Notes: generated by a model not told the origin, from the letters alone. Counted from the stretch's first letter, positions 53,650 through 63,282 are shown. The stretch: DNA of 64,000 nucleotides from Streptomyces sp. Tue6028 (GCF_002300165.1 NZ_MLCE01000012.1:1-64000); one strand, 5' to 3'. Program-made: numbers and translations.

Positions 53650-53879
53650 GTTGTATGCAGTGACTCGTGCCGGGCCCTTCGGTGAGCGGAGCCTGCCGTA
53701 CGTGGCGGAAGTCCTCGGGCCCTCACCGGGCGCGGCGGTTGTCCTCGCGCGCCCCTCGCCGTGCGCGCCGGGCCCTTCTCGCCCTTTCGTCGTGGGCGAC
53801 GGTCCGCCCCCGCCCCTTCGCCTCACGGGGTACGGGGTCGCCCGCCGGCCGGAGCGGTGGGCGGCGACAGCGGCCGTCG

Positions 53880-54347
53880 TCAGATGCGGACCTCGATCGT
53901 GCGCGCGAGGCGGTCGTGCAGACCCCGGCCGTCGCGGTCCCAGATCAGGGCCGGAACGGCCACGCAGACGAGCGCGCTGCGCAGCAGGGCGCGCAGCGGG
54001 TTCAGCCGGCCGCCGCCCTCGGGTACGACCCGCAGGCCGAACAGGCGCTTGCCCGGGGTGAAACCGACCGTACCGACGGTGAGCACGCTGAGCGCGAAGA
54101 AGACGAGCAGGGCCCAGTTGCCGGTAGCCTGGTCATAGCCGTCGGTGAGCAATCCGTATGCGATCAAGAGGCAGAGCCCCCAGTCCACTGCCAGGGCGCC
54201 GAGGCGGCGGCCCGGGCGGGCGATGGAGCCCGGCCCGTGCTCCGGGAGACCGAGCTGCTGTCCCCGGTATCCGAAGTCGACCCCGGCTTCCTCCGCGGCC
54301 GCGCGGGGGCCGGAGAGCCACGATCCGATTGCTTGCCTGTTGTCCAC
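53880..54347 (-). CDS. RDD-family membrane protein upstream of glnA
   Basis: A 155-aa protein with a soluble N-terminus (1-45), the RDD motif region ARPGRRLGALAVDWGLCLL and three membrane helices, with FTPGKRLFGLRVV between the second and third. GTG 54347 is the start. It diverges from glnA, with the GlnR boxes between them about 60 bp from its start, so it could also be under nitrogen control. Role unknown. Confidence 0.88.
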   Translation of the reverse strand: MDNRQAIGSWLSGPRAAAEEAGVDFGYRGQQLGLPEHGPGSIARPGRRLGALAVDWGLCLLIAYGLLTDGYDQATGNWALLVFFALSVLTVGTVGFTPGKRLFGLRVVPEGGGRLNPLRALLRSALVCVAVPALIWDRDGRGLHDRLARTIEVRI

Positions 54348-54409
54348 CCGTCAAAGGTACTGCGCCCGTTCTGACATCCGGACAGGAGGGGCCGGACCGA
54401 CCCGCGTCG

Positions 54410-54448
54410 GTTAACTTGGGCGAAACAAATGGGTCACGCTGGAGAAAT
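54410..54448. promoter_or_regulatory. GlnR binding site (two box pairs) upstream of glnA
   Basis: GTTAAC-type box at 54410, GAAAC at 54422-54426, GTCAC at 54433-54437 and GAAAT at 54444-54448 follow one another with six-nt spacers. This matches the Streptomyces GlnR consensus GTnAC-N6-GAAAC repeated. It lies 99 bp before glnA, where GlnR is known to act on nitrogen assimilation genes. Confidence 0.88.
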
Positions 54449-54546
54449 CCCCCGTCCCTATGGTCGGCTCCAGCGTGTGCCACCGCACTGGCCGCACGAA
54501 CGAACTACCACCCCGGTCCACAGTGGGCGGGAGTAGGAGGAGCTGG

Positions 54547-55956
54547 ATGTTCCAGAACGCCGACGAGGCCAAGAAGTTCATCGCGGACGAGGACGTCAAG
54601 TTCATCGACGTCCGCTTCTGCGACCTGCCGGGTGTGATGCAGCACTTCACGGTGCCGGCGGAGGCCTTCGACCCGGCCGAGGAGCTTGCGTTCGACGGCT
54701 CCTCGATCCGCGGCTTCCAGGCCATCCACGAGTCCGACATGGCGCTCCGCGCCGACCTGTCCACCGCGCGCGTCGACCCCTTCCGCCGCGACAAGACGGT
54801 CAACATCAACTTCTTCATCCACGACCCGATCACGGGCGAGCAGTACTCCCGTGACCCGCGCAACGTGGCGAAGAAGGCCGAGGCCTACCTCGCGTCGACC
54901 GGTATCGCCGACACCGCGTACTTCGGTCCCGAGGCCGAGTTCTACGTCTTCGACAGCGTGCGTTTCCAGACCTCCGCGAACGAGTCCTTCTACCACATCG
55001 ACTCCGAGGCCGGCGCCTGGAACACCGGTGCGCTGGAGGACAACCGCGGTTACAAGGTCCGCTACAAGGGCGGCTACTTCCCGACCCCGCCGGTCGACCA
55101 CTTCGCCGACCTGCGTGCGGAGATCTCCCTGGAGCTGGACAAGCAGGGTCTCCAGGTCGAGCGCCAGCACCACGAGGTGGGCACCGCCGGCCAGGCCGAG
55201 ATCAACTACAAGTTCAACACGCTGCTCGCCGCCGCCGACGACCTGATGCTCTTCAAGTACATCGTGAAGAACGTCGCCTGGCGCAACGGCAAGACCGCGA
55301 CCTTCATGCCGAAGCCGATCTTCGGCGACAACGGCTCGGGCATGCACGTCCACCAGTCGCTGTGGAGCAACGGCGACCCGCTGTTCTACGACGAGGCGGG
55401 CTACGCGGGCCTCTCGGACACCGCCCGCTTCTACATCGGCGGCATCCTGAAGCACGCCCCCTCCCTCCTCGCCTTCACCAACCCGACGGTGAACTCGTAC
55501 CACCGTCTGGTGCCGGGCTTCGAGGCCCCGATCAACCTGGTGTACTCGCAGCGCAACCGCTCGGCTGCCATGCGCATCCCGATCACGGGTTCCAACCCGA
55601 AGGCCAAGCGCGTCGAGTTCCGCGCGCCCGACTCCTCCGGCAACCCGTACCTCGCCTTCTCGGCCCTTCTCCTCGCGGGCCTCGACGGCATCAAGAACAA
55701 GATCGAGCCGGCCGAGCCGATCGACAAGGACCTGTACGAGCTGGCTCCCGAGGAGCACGCGAACGTCGCCCAGGTCCCGACCTCGCTCCCGGCCGTCCTC
55801 GACTCCCTCGAGGCCGACCACGAGTTCCTCCTCCAGGGCGACGTCTTCACGTCCGACCTGATCGAGACGTGGATCGACTTCAAGCGCACGAACGAGATCG
55901 CCCCGCTGCAGCTGCGCCCGCACCCGCACGAGTTCGAGCTCTACTTCGACGTGTGA
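54547..55956 (+). CDS. glnA: Glutamine synthetase type I
   Basis: GlnA makes glutamine from glutamate, ammonium and ATP and is the main entry of nitrogen. The 469-aa protein has the type I landmarks [37 protein letters not shown] and NRSAAMRIP. Tyr397 in [12 protein letters not shown] is the adenylylation site, so activity is probably controlled by GlnE as in other type I-beta enzymes. ATG 54547 has GGAGGAG upstream. GlnR boxes at 54410-54448 indicate nitrogen control and a strong terminator follows. Confidence 0.98.
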   Translation: MFQNADEAKKFIADEDVKFIDVRFCDLPGVMQHFTVPAEAFDPAEELAFDGSSIRGFQAIHESDMALRADLSTARVDPFRRDKTVNINFFIHDPITGEQYSRDPRNVAKKAEAYLASTGIADTAYFGPEAEFYVFDSVRFQTSANESFYHIDSEAGAWNTGALEDNRGYKVRYKGGYFPTPPVDHFADLRAEISLELDKQGLQVERQHHEVGTAGQAEINYKFNTLLAAADDLMLFKYIVKNVAWRNGKTATFMPKPIFGDNGSGMHVHQSLWSNGDPLFYDEAGYAGLSDTARFYIGGILKHAPSLLAFTNPTVNSYHRLVPGFEAPINLVYSQRNRSAAMRIPITGSNPKAKRVEFRAPDSSGNPYLAFSALLLAGLDGIKNKIEPAEPIDKDLYELAPEEHANVAQVPTSLPAVLDSLEADHEFLLQGDVFTSDLIETWIDFKRTNEIAPLQLRPHPHEFELYFDV

Positions 55957-56004
55957 TATCGCCCCAGGTCGGAGCGGGTAACCGCGCCCCTGGGCCGTCT
56001 GTGG

Positions 56005-56047
56005 GCCGAAGGCCGGCTCTCCCCGCACGGGAGAGCCGGCCTTCGGC
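56005..56047 (+). terminator. Terminator of glnA
   Basis: Perfect 19-bp stem (56005-56023 with 56029-56047), five-nt loop and CTTTC tail, 48 bp after the glnA stop. It also lies just beyond the end of the convergent 78-aa gene. Confidence 0.88.
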
Positions 56048-56092
56048 CTTTCGGCTCCCGGTCCTCGGGGGCCGGCTCGGGCTGCCGGGCCG

Positions 56093-56329
56093 TCAGTCGA
56101 AGTCGGTAAGACAGTGGTGGCTCGAGGTGCTGCAGATCTTGGCGTGCAGCGGTATCTCCGGGCCGAAGTAGCCCCACTCCACGAAGGTGACCGCGCGGTC
56201 CGGGTTCATCACGGCTCTGGCCTGATGGAGGACGCCTCGGTGGTCGTCTCCGGTGAGGCGGAAGGGGCCGGCGTCGTCGAGGACAACGGCGAGCGTGTAG
56301 TAGTACTGGCTCGTCGGCACTTTCCGCAC
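56093..56329 (-). CDS. Small conserved hypothetical protein (78 aa)
   Basis: A soluble protein with a central aromatic-rich segment (TSQYYYTLAVVLDDAGPFRL) and RAVTFVEWGYFGPEI. It has no membrane segment. GTG 56329 (VRKVPTSQYY) is preferred because the upstream in-frame sequence is a Gly/Arg-rich low-complexity run. It is convergent with glnA. I recall similar proteins next to glnA in streptomycetes, but no function. Confidence 0.75.
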   Translation of the reverse strand: MRKVPTSQYYYTLAVVLDDAGPFRLTGDDHRGVLHQARAVMNPDRAVTFVEWGYFGPEIPLHAKICSTSSHHCLTDFD

Positions 56330-56504
56330 ACGGAACCCCGCCCCCTGCCTCCGGACAGCGGCGGGGCTCCGCCGTTGTCCGCCCGACCGCCCTCCGGGGC
56401 CCGGATTCCTTTGCATTCCATGGGGTCGTTCGGGCCCTGTTCATGGGTGGGTGCGGGCGCACAATGGAAAGCGGGACGAGTGCCTGACTGCGGGGTGATG
56501 CGCG

Positions 56505-57425
56505 ATGCAGAGCCGGTTCCGGAGTGATCGGCGGCTGACCGTCCGGATGACGGTCACGTTGTTCCTGCTCGGATTGCTGTACGTGGCGTTCGTCGCCGCG
56601 CTGATCGTGTTGCTGAAGTCCTGGGTGCTGGTCGTCGTCTTCGCGGCCGGGCTGCTGGGCGCCCAGTACTGGTTCTCGGACCGGATCGCGCTGTACGCGA
56701 TGCACGGGCGGATCGTGGAGCGGGAGCAGTACCCCCAGCTGCACGGCGTCGTCGACCGGCTGTGCGCGGTGGCCGACATGCCGAAGCCGCTGGTCGCGGT
56801 GTCCGACCTGGACATGCCCAACGCCTTCGCCACCGGACGCAACGCCGACCACGCCGTACTGTGCGTGACCAGCGGACTGCTGCGAAGGCTCGAACCCGAC
56901 GAGCTCGAAGGCGTCCTGGCGCACGAGCTCTCGCACGTGGCGCACAAGGACGTGGCGGTGATCACCGTGGCGTCGTTCCTCGGTGTGATCGCCGGGCTGA
57001 TCGTGCGCTTCGCCTTCTACTCCGAGCTGTTCGGGCGGGGGCGCAAGGACCAGAACACGGTCGCGATCTTCGCGATGGTGATGGCCGTCTCCGCGGCCGT
57101 GTACGCGATCAGTTTCCTGCTGATCAGGGCGCTGTCGCGCTACCGCGAGCTGGCCGCCGACCGCGCCGCGGCCCTGCTCACCGGACGGCCCTCGGCACTG
57201 GCGTCCGCGCTGACCAAGGTCACCGGGGACATCGGCCGGATCCCCACGAAGGACCTGCGTACCGCGCAGGCCTTCAACGCCTTCTACTTCACGCCCGCGC
57301 TCGGCGCCGAGCCCGGTTTCGCCAAGCTGTTCTCCACGCACCCGAGTCTGGAACAGCGTCTGGAGCAACTGGCCCGCATCTCCGCCGAGCTGGGCGAGCC
57401 CGCGGCGCCCGGTACGACCGCCTGA
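56505..57425 (+). CDS. htpX: HtpX-like M48 membrane metalloprotease
   Basis: A 306-aa zinc protease of the inner membrane that degrades damaged membrane proteins. It has two N-terminal helices (about 15-60), the zinc motif HELSH with His140, Glu141 and His144, two further helices (about 150-210) and the third-ligand region YRELAADRAAALLTG. FSTHPSLEQRLEQLARI near the end is typical of HtpX. It is 22 bp upstream of pspAB, and HtpX with PspAB is a known accompaniment of PspA systems. Confidence 0.94.
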   Translation: MQSRFRSDRRLTVRMTVTLFLLGLLYVAFVAALIVLLKSWVLVVVFAAGLLGAQYWFSDRIALYAMHGRIVEREQYPQLHGVVDRLCAVADMPKPLVAVSDLDMPNAFATGRNADHAVLCVTSGLLRRLEPDELEGVLAHELSHVAHKDVAVITVASFLGVIAGLIVRFAFYSELFGRGRKDQNTVAIFAMVMAVSAAVYAISFLLIRALSRYRELAADRAAALLTGRPSALASALTKVTGDIGRIPTKDLRTAQAFNAFYFTPALGAEPGFAKLFSTHPSLEQRLEQLARISAELGEPAAPGTTA

Positions 57426-57447
57426 GACTCCCGGAAAGGCCATCTGC

Positions 57448-58032
57448 ATGGGGTTCCTGGACATCCTGCTGGGTCGCACCAAGCCCGTGGCGCCCGATCT
57501 GGACCAGCTCTTCGGGCTGCCGTCGGCGGCCGTGACCCTTCAGGCCGCCGCCGGGTTCACCCCGACCGGGACGGGTGCGGTGTGCTTCGCGAGCGTCGAG
57601 GGTGCGGCCTTCGCCGAGGCGCACCACGAGGTGCAGGCGCTGCTCGACGCCGATGCCGGGCGCACCGGGCCGCCCGTCGAGCTCATCCGCGACGAGTTCG
57701 GGTACTCGTGGCTGGTCTCCCGGCGGCAGCCCGACGACCTGCCCGCGCTGGTGAGCGATCTGCACGCGGTCAACAGCGCCCTGGAGGGAACCGGCTTCGG
57801 CCCGCAACTGCTGTGCTCGGTCGCCGGCTTCGAGGACACCGGGCAGCGGCGGCTCGGACTCGTCTACCTCTACAAGCGCGGGACCTTCTACCCGTTCGCG
57901 CCGCTGGCCGGTACCGGCCGACGGCGCGACAACGCGCTGGAGCTGCAGGTCAAGGCGGTGCTCGCCGACGACCTGCGGATCGAGCAGGACCTGGGGCGCT
58001 GGTTCCCGATCTGGGGCGCCCCGGGTCTGTGA
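57448..58032 (+). CDS. pspAB: PspA-associated protein PspAB
   Basis: A 194-aa soluble protein starting MGFLDILLGRTKPV, which is the characteristic start of PspAB. It contains a duplicated mixed alpha/beta region and RRDNALELQVKAVLADDLRI near the end. PspAB is linked to PspA and HtpX across many bacteria; its biochemical role is unknown. Here it forms a pair with htpX, while pspA and pspAA are elsewhere in the window. Confidence 0.9.
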   Translation: MGFLDILLGRTKPVAPDLDQLFGLPSAAVTLQAAAGFTPTGTGAVCFASVEGAAFAEAHHEVQALLDADAGRTGPPVELIRDEFGYSWLVSRRQPDDLPALVSDLHAVNSALEGTGFGPQLLCSVAGFEDTGQRRLGLVYLYKRGTFYPFAPLAGTGRRRDNALELQVKAVLADDLRIEQDLGRWFPIWGAPGL

Positions 58033-58079
58033 CGGCATGGATCCGCGCGGGGCGGGATCCGTGGACGGCCCGGGCGGGC

Positions 58080-58370
58080 CTACTTCTGGCGCTCCTGGCG
58101 GCGTGCCTCCAGAGGACGCTCGCGACGGTAGCGGCGCTCCCACCTGGCCTGACGGTCACGGCGGTCACGGTAGGCGCGGTAACTCGTGTCCGTGCGGCCC
58201 GCGGAACCCCGGGCGGGGGCCCCGTTCGAGGACGCGGCGGACGTGCTCTCCCCCGTGCGGCCGTAGCGGACGTACAGGAAGAGCAGGGCCACCGCCGCGA
58301 GCCAGAGGACGTGGTCGGAGAAGCCCATGACGACCAGAACCAGGGTCGCCGAGACGATCAAGGTGCCCAT
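58080..58370 (-). CDS. Small membrane protein with charged tail (96 aa)
   Basis: Two hydrophobic segments near the start (TLIVSATLVLVVMGF and VLWLAAVALLFLYVRYG) are followed by a Ser/Ala linker and an Arg/Glu/Gln-rich tail (about 60-96). AAGGAG lies seven nt upstream of ATG 58370. Convergent with pspAB. Not a family I recognise. Confidence 0.75.
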   Translation of the reverse strand: MGTLIVSATLVLVVMGFSDHVLWLAAVALLFLYVRYGRTGESTSAASSNGAPARGSAGRTDTSYRAYRDRRDRQARWERRYRRERPLEARRQERQK

Positions 58371-58647
58371 GACGGGACTCCTTGGGATGCGTGGATGGCG
58401 GGTCTTGACGTGCCGGTGGGGTGTGCCGACGAGGCGCTGGGGGTGGGCGGCCGCACGTCGGTGCGTAGAGAGTAGCCCCGTGTCCGCCGACTGATGCCTG
58501 TCCGGCGGCAAGCGGTGCCGGGCAGCTCCGCGACGCATGTCCAGCGTAGGGACCGGGCCCGGGCGTACGCATCCGGATTTCTCCCGACTGCACCCCACCC
58601 CGTACCGCTATAAAGTCGAACGAACTCGACATAAGGGGTGCCTTCGG

Positions 58648-59217
58648 ATGAGCAATCTGTTCGTCATCGCGTACAACGAACTCGCCACCGCCAACCAGGT
58701 GCGGGAGAAGCTCTTCGAGCTGTCCAAGCAGCACCTCGTCGAGCTGGAGGACGCGGTGGTGGTGGAGCGGCGCGACGACGGAAAGATCAAGCTCCATCAG
58801 GCCGTCAGCCACACGGCCGTGGGCGCGGCCGGGGGTGCCCTGTGGGGCGGAGTGATCGGACTGCTCTTCCTGGCGCCGCTGCTCGGCGCCGCGGTGGGCG
58901 CGGCGGCCGGTGCCGCCGGCGGCGCGGTCACGGACACCGGCATCAACGACAACTTCATGAAGGACCTCAGCCAGAATCTGCGGCCGGGTGCCGCCGCGCT
59001 GTTCGTGCTCGTCAAGCAGGCCGCCGCCGACAAGGTGGTCCCCCAGATCGCCGAGTTCGGCGGCCAGTTGGTGCAGACGTCGCTGAGCCAGGAACAGGAG
59101 GACGCGCTGCGCGAGGCGATCGCCGCCGCACGGGCGAAGAGCGACACGGCGGCACCCGCGCAGAGCGACACCGCCGCGCAGGCCGGGACCGACACCGCCG
59201 CGCCCGCTTCCTCCTGA
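58648..59217 (+). CDS. DUF1269 protein with glycine-zipper membrane segment
   Basis: A 189-aa protein starting [20 protein letters not shown]. Residues of about 50-95 form a Gly/Ala-rich hydrophobic hairpin ([20 protein letters not shown] and a second Gly zipper) flanked by soluble alpha/beta parts. The last ~30 residues are Ala/Thr/Ser repeats. This is the DUF1269 family, often stress-linked; role unknown. The AT-rich upstream element TATAAA near 58610 may belong to its promoter. Confidence 0.9.
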   Translation: MSNLFVIAYNELATANQVREKLFELSKQHLVELEDAVVVERRDDGKIKLHQAVSHTAVGAAGGALWGGVIGLLFLAPLLGAAVGAAAGAAGGAVTDTGINDNFMKDLSQNLRPGAAALFVLVKQAAADKVVPQIAEFGGQLVQTSLSQEQEDALREAIAAARAKSDTAAPAQSDTAAQAGTDTAAPASS

Positions 59218-59292
59218 GCCCGCTCCCGCCTCCTCCCGAGCGGCCCGGAGCCCTGTGCCGAGGCGGCACGTGCGGCATGCGTAAATGGGGAG

Positions 59293-60018
59293 ATGCTCTC
59301 CACCTTCACGCACCACCACGACGGTGAACGACTCAGCTGTGTCAGCGGCGGAGGCGACCTGAGCGGTGGCGGTGCCGCCACCGCCGTCCTGCTGCACGGC
59401 GCGGGCAACGGCAGCAAGGAACGACTGCTCCCGCTGCTCGGCGACTTCGTGGCGCGCGGCTGCCGCGCACTCGCGCTCGACTTCTCCGGACACGGCGAAA
59501 GCACGGGCGCGCTCAAGGAGTTGAGCCTTCGGCGGCGCTTCGAGCAGGCCGTCTCCGTCATCGACGCGAGCGTCCCCGCGAACGGGGAGCTGATCCTCGT
59601 CGGCTTCAGCATGAGCGGGCAGACCGTGGCCGATCTCGCGGGGCACTACGAAGAGCGCGTCGCCGCCGTCGGGCTGTGCGCGCCGGCCGTGTACAGCGCC
59701 GAGGCGTGGCCGCTCCCGTTCGGCGAGGGCGACAGCCTGTTCAGCACGATCATCCGCACCCCGGACACCTGGCGTACGGCGCCCGCACTCGACGTGCTGC
59801 GGGCCTACGCGGGCCGTGCGGTGCTCGCCGTGCCGGGCACGGACGCCGTGATCCCGCCCGCCGTGACCGAGGCCGTGACGGACGCCCTGTCCGCGAAGGC
59901 CCGGTTCACCCGCTTCGACGTGCCCGACGCGGAGCACAGGCTCGACCTGTGGTTCCACGACCATGCCGAGGACCGGGCACGGTTCGTCGACCTCGTCCTC
60001 ACCGACCCGGCCCGCTGA
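59293..60018 (+). CDS. Alpha/beta hydrolase
   Basis: A 241-aa single-domain hydrolase. The oxyanion motif is LLHGAGNG, the nucleophile elbow GFSMSGQ carries the catalytic serine, the acid is likely Asp in GTDAVIP and the His is in DAEHRLDLW. FSGHGESTG matches the usual strand-loop of serine hydrolases. ATG 59293 has GGGGAG directly upstream. Substrate unknown. Confidence 0.9.
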   Translation: MLSTFTHHHDGERLSCVSGGGDLSGGGAATAVLLHGAGNGSKERLLPLLGDFVARGCRALALDFSGHGESTGALKELSLRRRFEQAVSVIDASVPANGELILVGFSMSGQTVADLAGHYEERVAAVGLCAPAVYSAEAWPLPFGEGDSLFSTIIRTPDTWRTAPALDVLRAYAGRAVLAVPGTDAVIPPAVTEAVTDALSAKARFTRFDVPDAEHRLDLWFHDHAEDRARFVDLVLTDPAR

Positions 60019-60058
60019 CCGGGAAGGCGGACCCGCCGAGGGGGCCGCTCGCCCGCGT

Positions 60059-61414
60059 TCAGACGCCCGGGGCCGCCCGGACCACCCCGGCCGCCACGGC
60101 CGCGCCGAGGGCCGCGTGGTCCTCGACGGTCCGGTCGGCGTAGCGCAGCGCGAAGTCGGCGACGGCCCGGTCGAAGGTGTCGGAGGCGCCGAGGTACGAG
60201 GCGATCGCGATGCGGTCGCCGGAGCGCGCGTGCGCGCGGGCCAGAGTGGTGCCGCACAGCCCGGCGTAGATCCGCAGGACGGCCGGGCTCATGCCCGCGA
60301 CGTCCGCCGAGGACTTCATGTCGCGCAACTGCCGCCAGTAGTAGGCCCGGTCCTGCGGCCCGCTCATCCAGCCGAGGAAGATGTCGCTGGCGGCCTGGAG
60401 CAGTCGCTGCCCCGCGACGACCCGGTGTCCCGGGTGCACGTACGGACCGCTGGGCAGGTGCTCCTCCAGGACGGACCGGCCGGCCTCCTTGATCTGGAGG
60501 AACAGTGGGTCGGTCATGTCCCGGCCGGTGAGCAGCACGATGAAGCACCTGGTGCCGACGCTGCCGACACCCACGACCTTGCGGGCGGCGTCCACGAAGC
60601 GGTAGCGGTCGAGGAGCAGGCGGCGCTCCTCGGAGAGCGTGGAGCGGTAGTCGCTGAAGATCTTGCGCAGTGAGGCCATGTCGGGGGCGCCGACCGTCTC
60701 CAGCAGGGGCGGGTCCTGGACGATGCGCGGCCGTCCGTCGACGATCTCGGTGAGCTTGCCCAGGGCGTGCAGGCTGGTGCGGCGGCGGGCCCGGGTGAGG
60801 CTCGACTCGACGCGCTTGCGCCGCCGGGCCGTCGGCGCAAGCGGGAGCAGCTCCGCGGCGTCGACGCGGGCGTACCAGACGGCGAGTTCGCCCTGTTCGG
60901 CCAGACGTCGTACGGCCCGGCGGTACTCGCCCACGGCGGTCATGGCCGCGCCGTGGGCCTGTGCCTCCTTGTGCCCGTTCTCGCGGGCGGCGACGGCGAC
61001 GCTGGCCGCGAGCCGTTTGACGTCCCACTCGAAGGGGCCGGGGAAGGTCTCGTCGAAGTCGTTGAGGTCGAAGACCAGGGCGCGTTCCGGGGAGGCGTAC
61101 ACGCCGAAGTTGAGCAGATGGGCGTCGCCGCACAGCTGCACCATGAGGCCGGTGTGCGGGTGTGCGGCGAGGTCGGCGGCCATCACGGCGGCGGAGCCGC
61201 GCAGGAACGCGAACGGGGACACCGTCATCCGCCCGTACCGGATCGGCAGCAGCTCCTGGAGCCGGTCGCGGCCCTGCCGTTCGAGGACGGCGACGGGGTC
61301 CGGACGGTCGGCGGCGGGTATCCAGCCGGCGTGCGAGGAACGGGGGACGCGCTTGCGAGCGGCCTTGCCCCCTGCCGCCCGGTCGGCGGGGCTGGGGGCA
61401 CCGTTCTGGGCCAC
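60059..61414 (-). CDS. DUF2252 protein (kinase-like fold)
   Basis: A 451-aa soluble protein with the DUF2252 landmarks FLRGSAAVMAADLA, GDAHLLNFGVYASPERALVF and FDLNDFDETFPGPFEWDVKR. GDxHxxN followed by DxND(F)D is the catalytic and metal-binding pattern of aminoglycoside-phosphotransferase-like kinases, so a phosphotransfer role is plausible but unproven. The lipoprotein gene lies immediately upstream (5-bp gap), so the two are probably one transcript. Confidence 0.92.
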   Translation of the reverse strand: MAQNGAPSPADRAAGGKAARKRVPRSSHAGWIPAADRPDPVAVLERQGRDRLQELLPIRYGRMTVSPFAFLRGSAAVMAADLAAHPHTGLMVQLCGDAHLLNFGVYASPERALVFDLNDFDETFPGPFEWDVKRLAASVAVAARENGHKEAQAHGAAMTAVGEYRRAVRRLAEQGELAVWYARVDAAELLPLAPTARRRKRVESSLTRARRRTSLHALGKLTEIVDGRPRIVQDPPLLETVGAPDMASLRKIFSDYRSTLSEERRLLLDRYRFVDAARKVVGVGSVGTRCFIVLLTGRDMTDPLFLQIKEAGRSVLEEHLPSGPYVHPGHRVVAGQRLLQAASDIFLGWMSGPQDRAYYWRQLRDMKSSADVAGMSPAVLRIYAGLCGTTLARAHARSGDRIAIASYLGASDTFDRAVADFALRYADRTVEDHAALGAAVAAGVVRAAPGV

Positions 61415-61419
61415 GGCCG

Positions 61420-61896
61420 TCAGTACCGCACTGCGCGGGCGACACCGGCCGTGATGTCACCGGAGAGCGAGCGGTTGGTGCGGGCGGTGGCGTCCTTGGA
61501 GGCGCCCTTCGCCACGTCGTTCACGGTGACGACCGACACGCCGAGGAGGTTGCCGTCCTTGTCGCGGAAGTCGACCTGGATGACGTAGGACTTCGTCGCG
61601 GAAGCCGAGTTGGTGGCGGTCAGCTTGACGGTGGCCCGTCCGTCGGCGTCGGGGGTGACCTTGCCGTCGAGCTTCACGTCGCCCTTGGCGTCGACACCGT
61701 TCTTGACGTCGTCGAACTTCTGGCCGGCCTCGGCGGTCGCGGAGGCCAGGGCGTCCCCGGCCTCGGACGCGGCGGACGCGGCCTTGGACACGGCCCCGGA
61801 CGGGCTGTCGCCCTCCGAGCAGCCTGCGAGGAACGCGGCCAGGGCCGTCGTCGCGGTCGCCGCCAGGATCAGCCCTCGTACGCCGTGCCGGTGCAT
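61420..61896 (-). CDS. Lipoprotein with FxLYD-like domain
   Basis: A 158-aa lipoprotein with lipobox FLAGC (about residue 26), an Ala/Ser/Glu helical linker (about 30-65) and a beta-rich domain (about 75-155) containing ATNSASATKSYVIQVDFRDK, typical of FxLYD-type domains. ATG 61896 has GGGAGACGCG upstream. It lies just before the DUF2252 gene on the same strand. Function unknown. Confidence 0.85.
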   Translation of the reverse strand: MHRHGVRGLILAATATTALAAFLAGCSEGDSPSGAVSKAASAASEAGDALASATAEAGQKFDDVKNGVDAKGDVKLDGKVTPDADGRATVKLTATNSASATKSYVIQVDFRDKDGNLLGVSVVTVNDVAKGASKDATARTNRSLSGDITAGVARAVRY

Positions 61897-62073
61897 CGCG
61901 TCTCCCGATGTGCTCCTCGTCCTGCGGATCCCGCGTCTCGCGGTCGCCTCAGTCAATGCCGACGGCAGCGGGCACGCATGCGGGATACGGCGAAACGAGT
62001 GAGTCGCTCCCGGTGACGGCCGCCTGTTCGAGAGGATGGGATCACGGGGTTCAGGGGACCGGCTGGAGGCGGC

Positions 62074-63270
62074 ATGAGCGGACGGCGACGGCACATCGGT
62101 ACGGCGGAACGGCGGGCCCGGCTCGCCCTGCGGCAGAGGCTGGCGGTCACCGCGCGGGCGACACGGCCCGAGGAGGTCGCCGACTCCCTGGTCGCGCTGC
62201 ACGGCACCGATCCGGCGACGGTGTACCTGGCGGTCGGCGCGCGGCTGGAGGACGCCGGGAAGACGGTGGCGGAGGTCGACCGGGCGCTGTACGAGGACCG
62301 GACACTGGTGCGGATGCACGGCATGCGGCACACGGTGTTCGTGTTCCCCGCCTCCCTGACCGCGGTGGTGCACGCCTCGACGGGGCTCGCCATCGCCGCG
62401 AAGGCTCGCGCGGAACTGGTCAAGAACGTGACCACCGGCAGCGACGGGCGGCTGACCGAGGAGTGGCTCGCCGAGGTCGAGGCGTCCGCGCTCGCCGCGC
62501 TGGCCCGTCGCGGGCAGGCCACGGTGAACGAACTCACCCGGGACGAACCGCGGTTGAAGGAGCAGTTCACCTACGGTGCCGGGAAGAGCTACGAGAGCCC
62601 GCAGACCGTGTCGTCCCGGCTGATGCGGGTGCTCGGGGTGGAGGGCCGGGTGGTGCGCGGACGTCCGCTCGGCTCGTGGACGTCGAGCCAGTTCCGCTGG
62701 GCGGTCGCTCCGCCGCATCCCGAACTGCAGCCCGCCGAGGCCCAGCCGGATCTGCTGCGCCGCTGGCTGCGGGCGTGCGGACCCGCCACCGAGGGCGACC
62801 TGAAGTGGTGGACGGGGTGGAAGGTCACCGATGTGCGGCGGGCTCTCGCCGCGGCCGGGGCGGTGGCCGTGTCGCTCGACGACGGCGCCACCGGCTATGT
62901 CGCCGACGACGACGAGGAGCCCGTCGACGCGCCGGGAACGCCCTGGGCGGCCCTGCTGCCCGGCCTCGATCCGACCGCCATGGGCTGGCAGGAGCGGGAC
63001 TGGTACCTGGCACCCGATCTGCGGCCCGCCCTCTTCGACGGCAGCGGCAACGTCGGTCCGACGGTGTGGTGGGACGGACGGGTGGTCGGTGGCTGGGCGC
63101 AGCGGCCCGGCGGTGAGGTCGTGTGGCGGGTGCTGGACGACCGGGGTGTGGGGCGCGAGGCCCTGGACGCGATCGCGGCCGAGGCCGCGCGTGCGCAGGC
63201 CTGGCTGGACGGGACCCGGGTGACCCCGCGCTTCCGGACGCCCCTGGAGAAGGAGTTGTCCTCGGGGTGA
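62074..63270 (+). CDS. HTH_42 superfamily winged-helix protein (AlkZ/YcaQ-related)
   Basis: A 398-aa protein made of tandem winged-helix domains, the architecture of the HTH_42 superfamily that includes the DNA glycosylases AlkZ and YcaQ (interstrand-crosslink unhooking). Typical glycosylases use a Gln-x-Gln or Gln-x-Asp catalytic motif; the corresponding segment here reads LVALHGTDPATVYL, with His in place of the first Gln. It may have a different catalytic residue or act only in binding. Good GGAGG site before ATG 62074. Confidence 0.88.
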   Translation: MSGRRRHIGTAERRARLALRQRLAVTARATRPEEVADSLVALHGTDPATVYLAVGARLEDAGKTVAEVDRALYEDRTLVRMHGMRHTVFVFPASLTAVVHASTGLAIAAKARAELVKNVTTGSDGRLTEEWLAEVEASALAALARRGQATVNELTRDEPRLKEQFTYGAGKSYESPQTVSSRLMRVLGVEGRVVRGRPLGSWTSSQFRWAVAPPHPELQPAEAQPDLLRRWLRACGPATEGDLKWWTGWKVTDVRRALAAAGAVAVSLDDGATGYVADDDEEPVDAPGTPWAALLPGLDPTAMGWQERDWYLAPDLRPALFDGSGNVGPTVWWDGRVVGGWAQRPGGEVVWRVLDDRGVGREALDAIAAEAARAQAWLDGTRVTPRFRTPLEKELSSG

Positions 63271-63282
63271 GTCCGGGGCCGG

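Noticed and set aside
54505..56028. 507-codon open frame antisense to glnA
   Set aside because: Shadow of the highly biased glnA codon usage; no motif.
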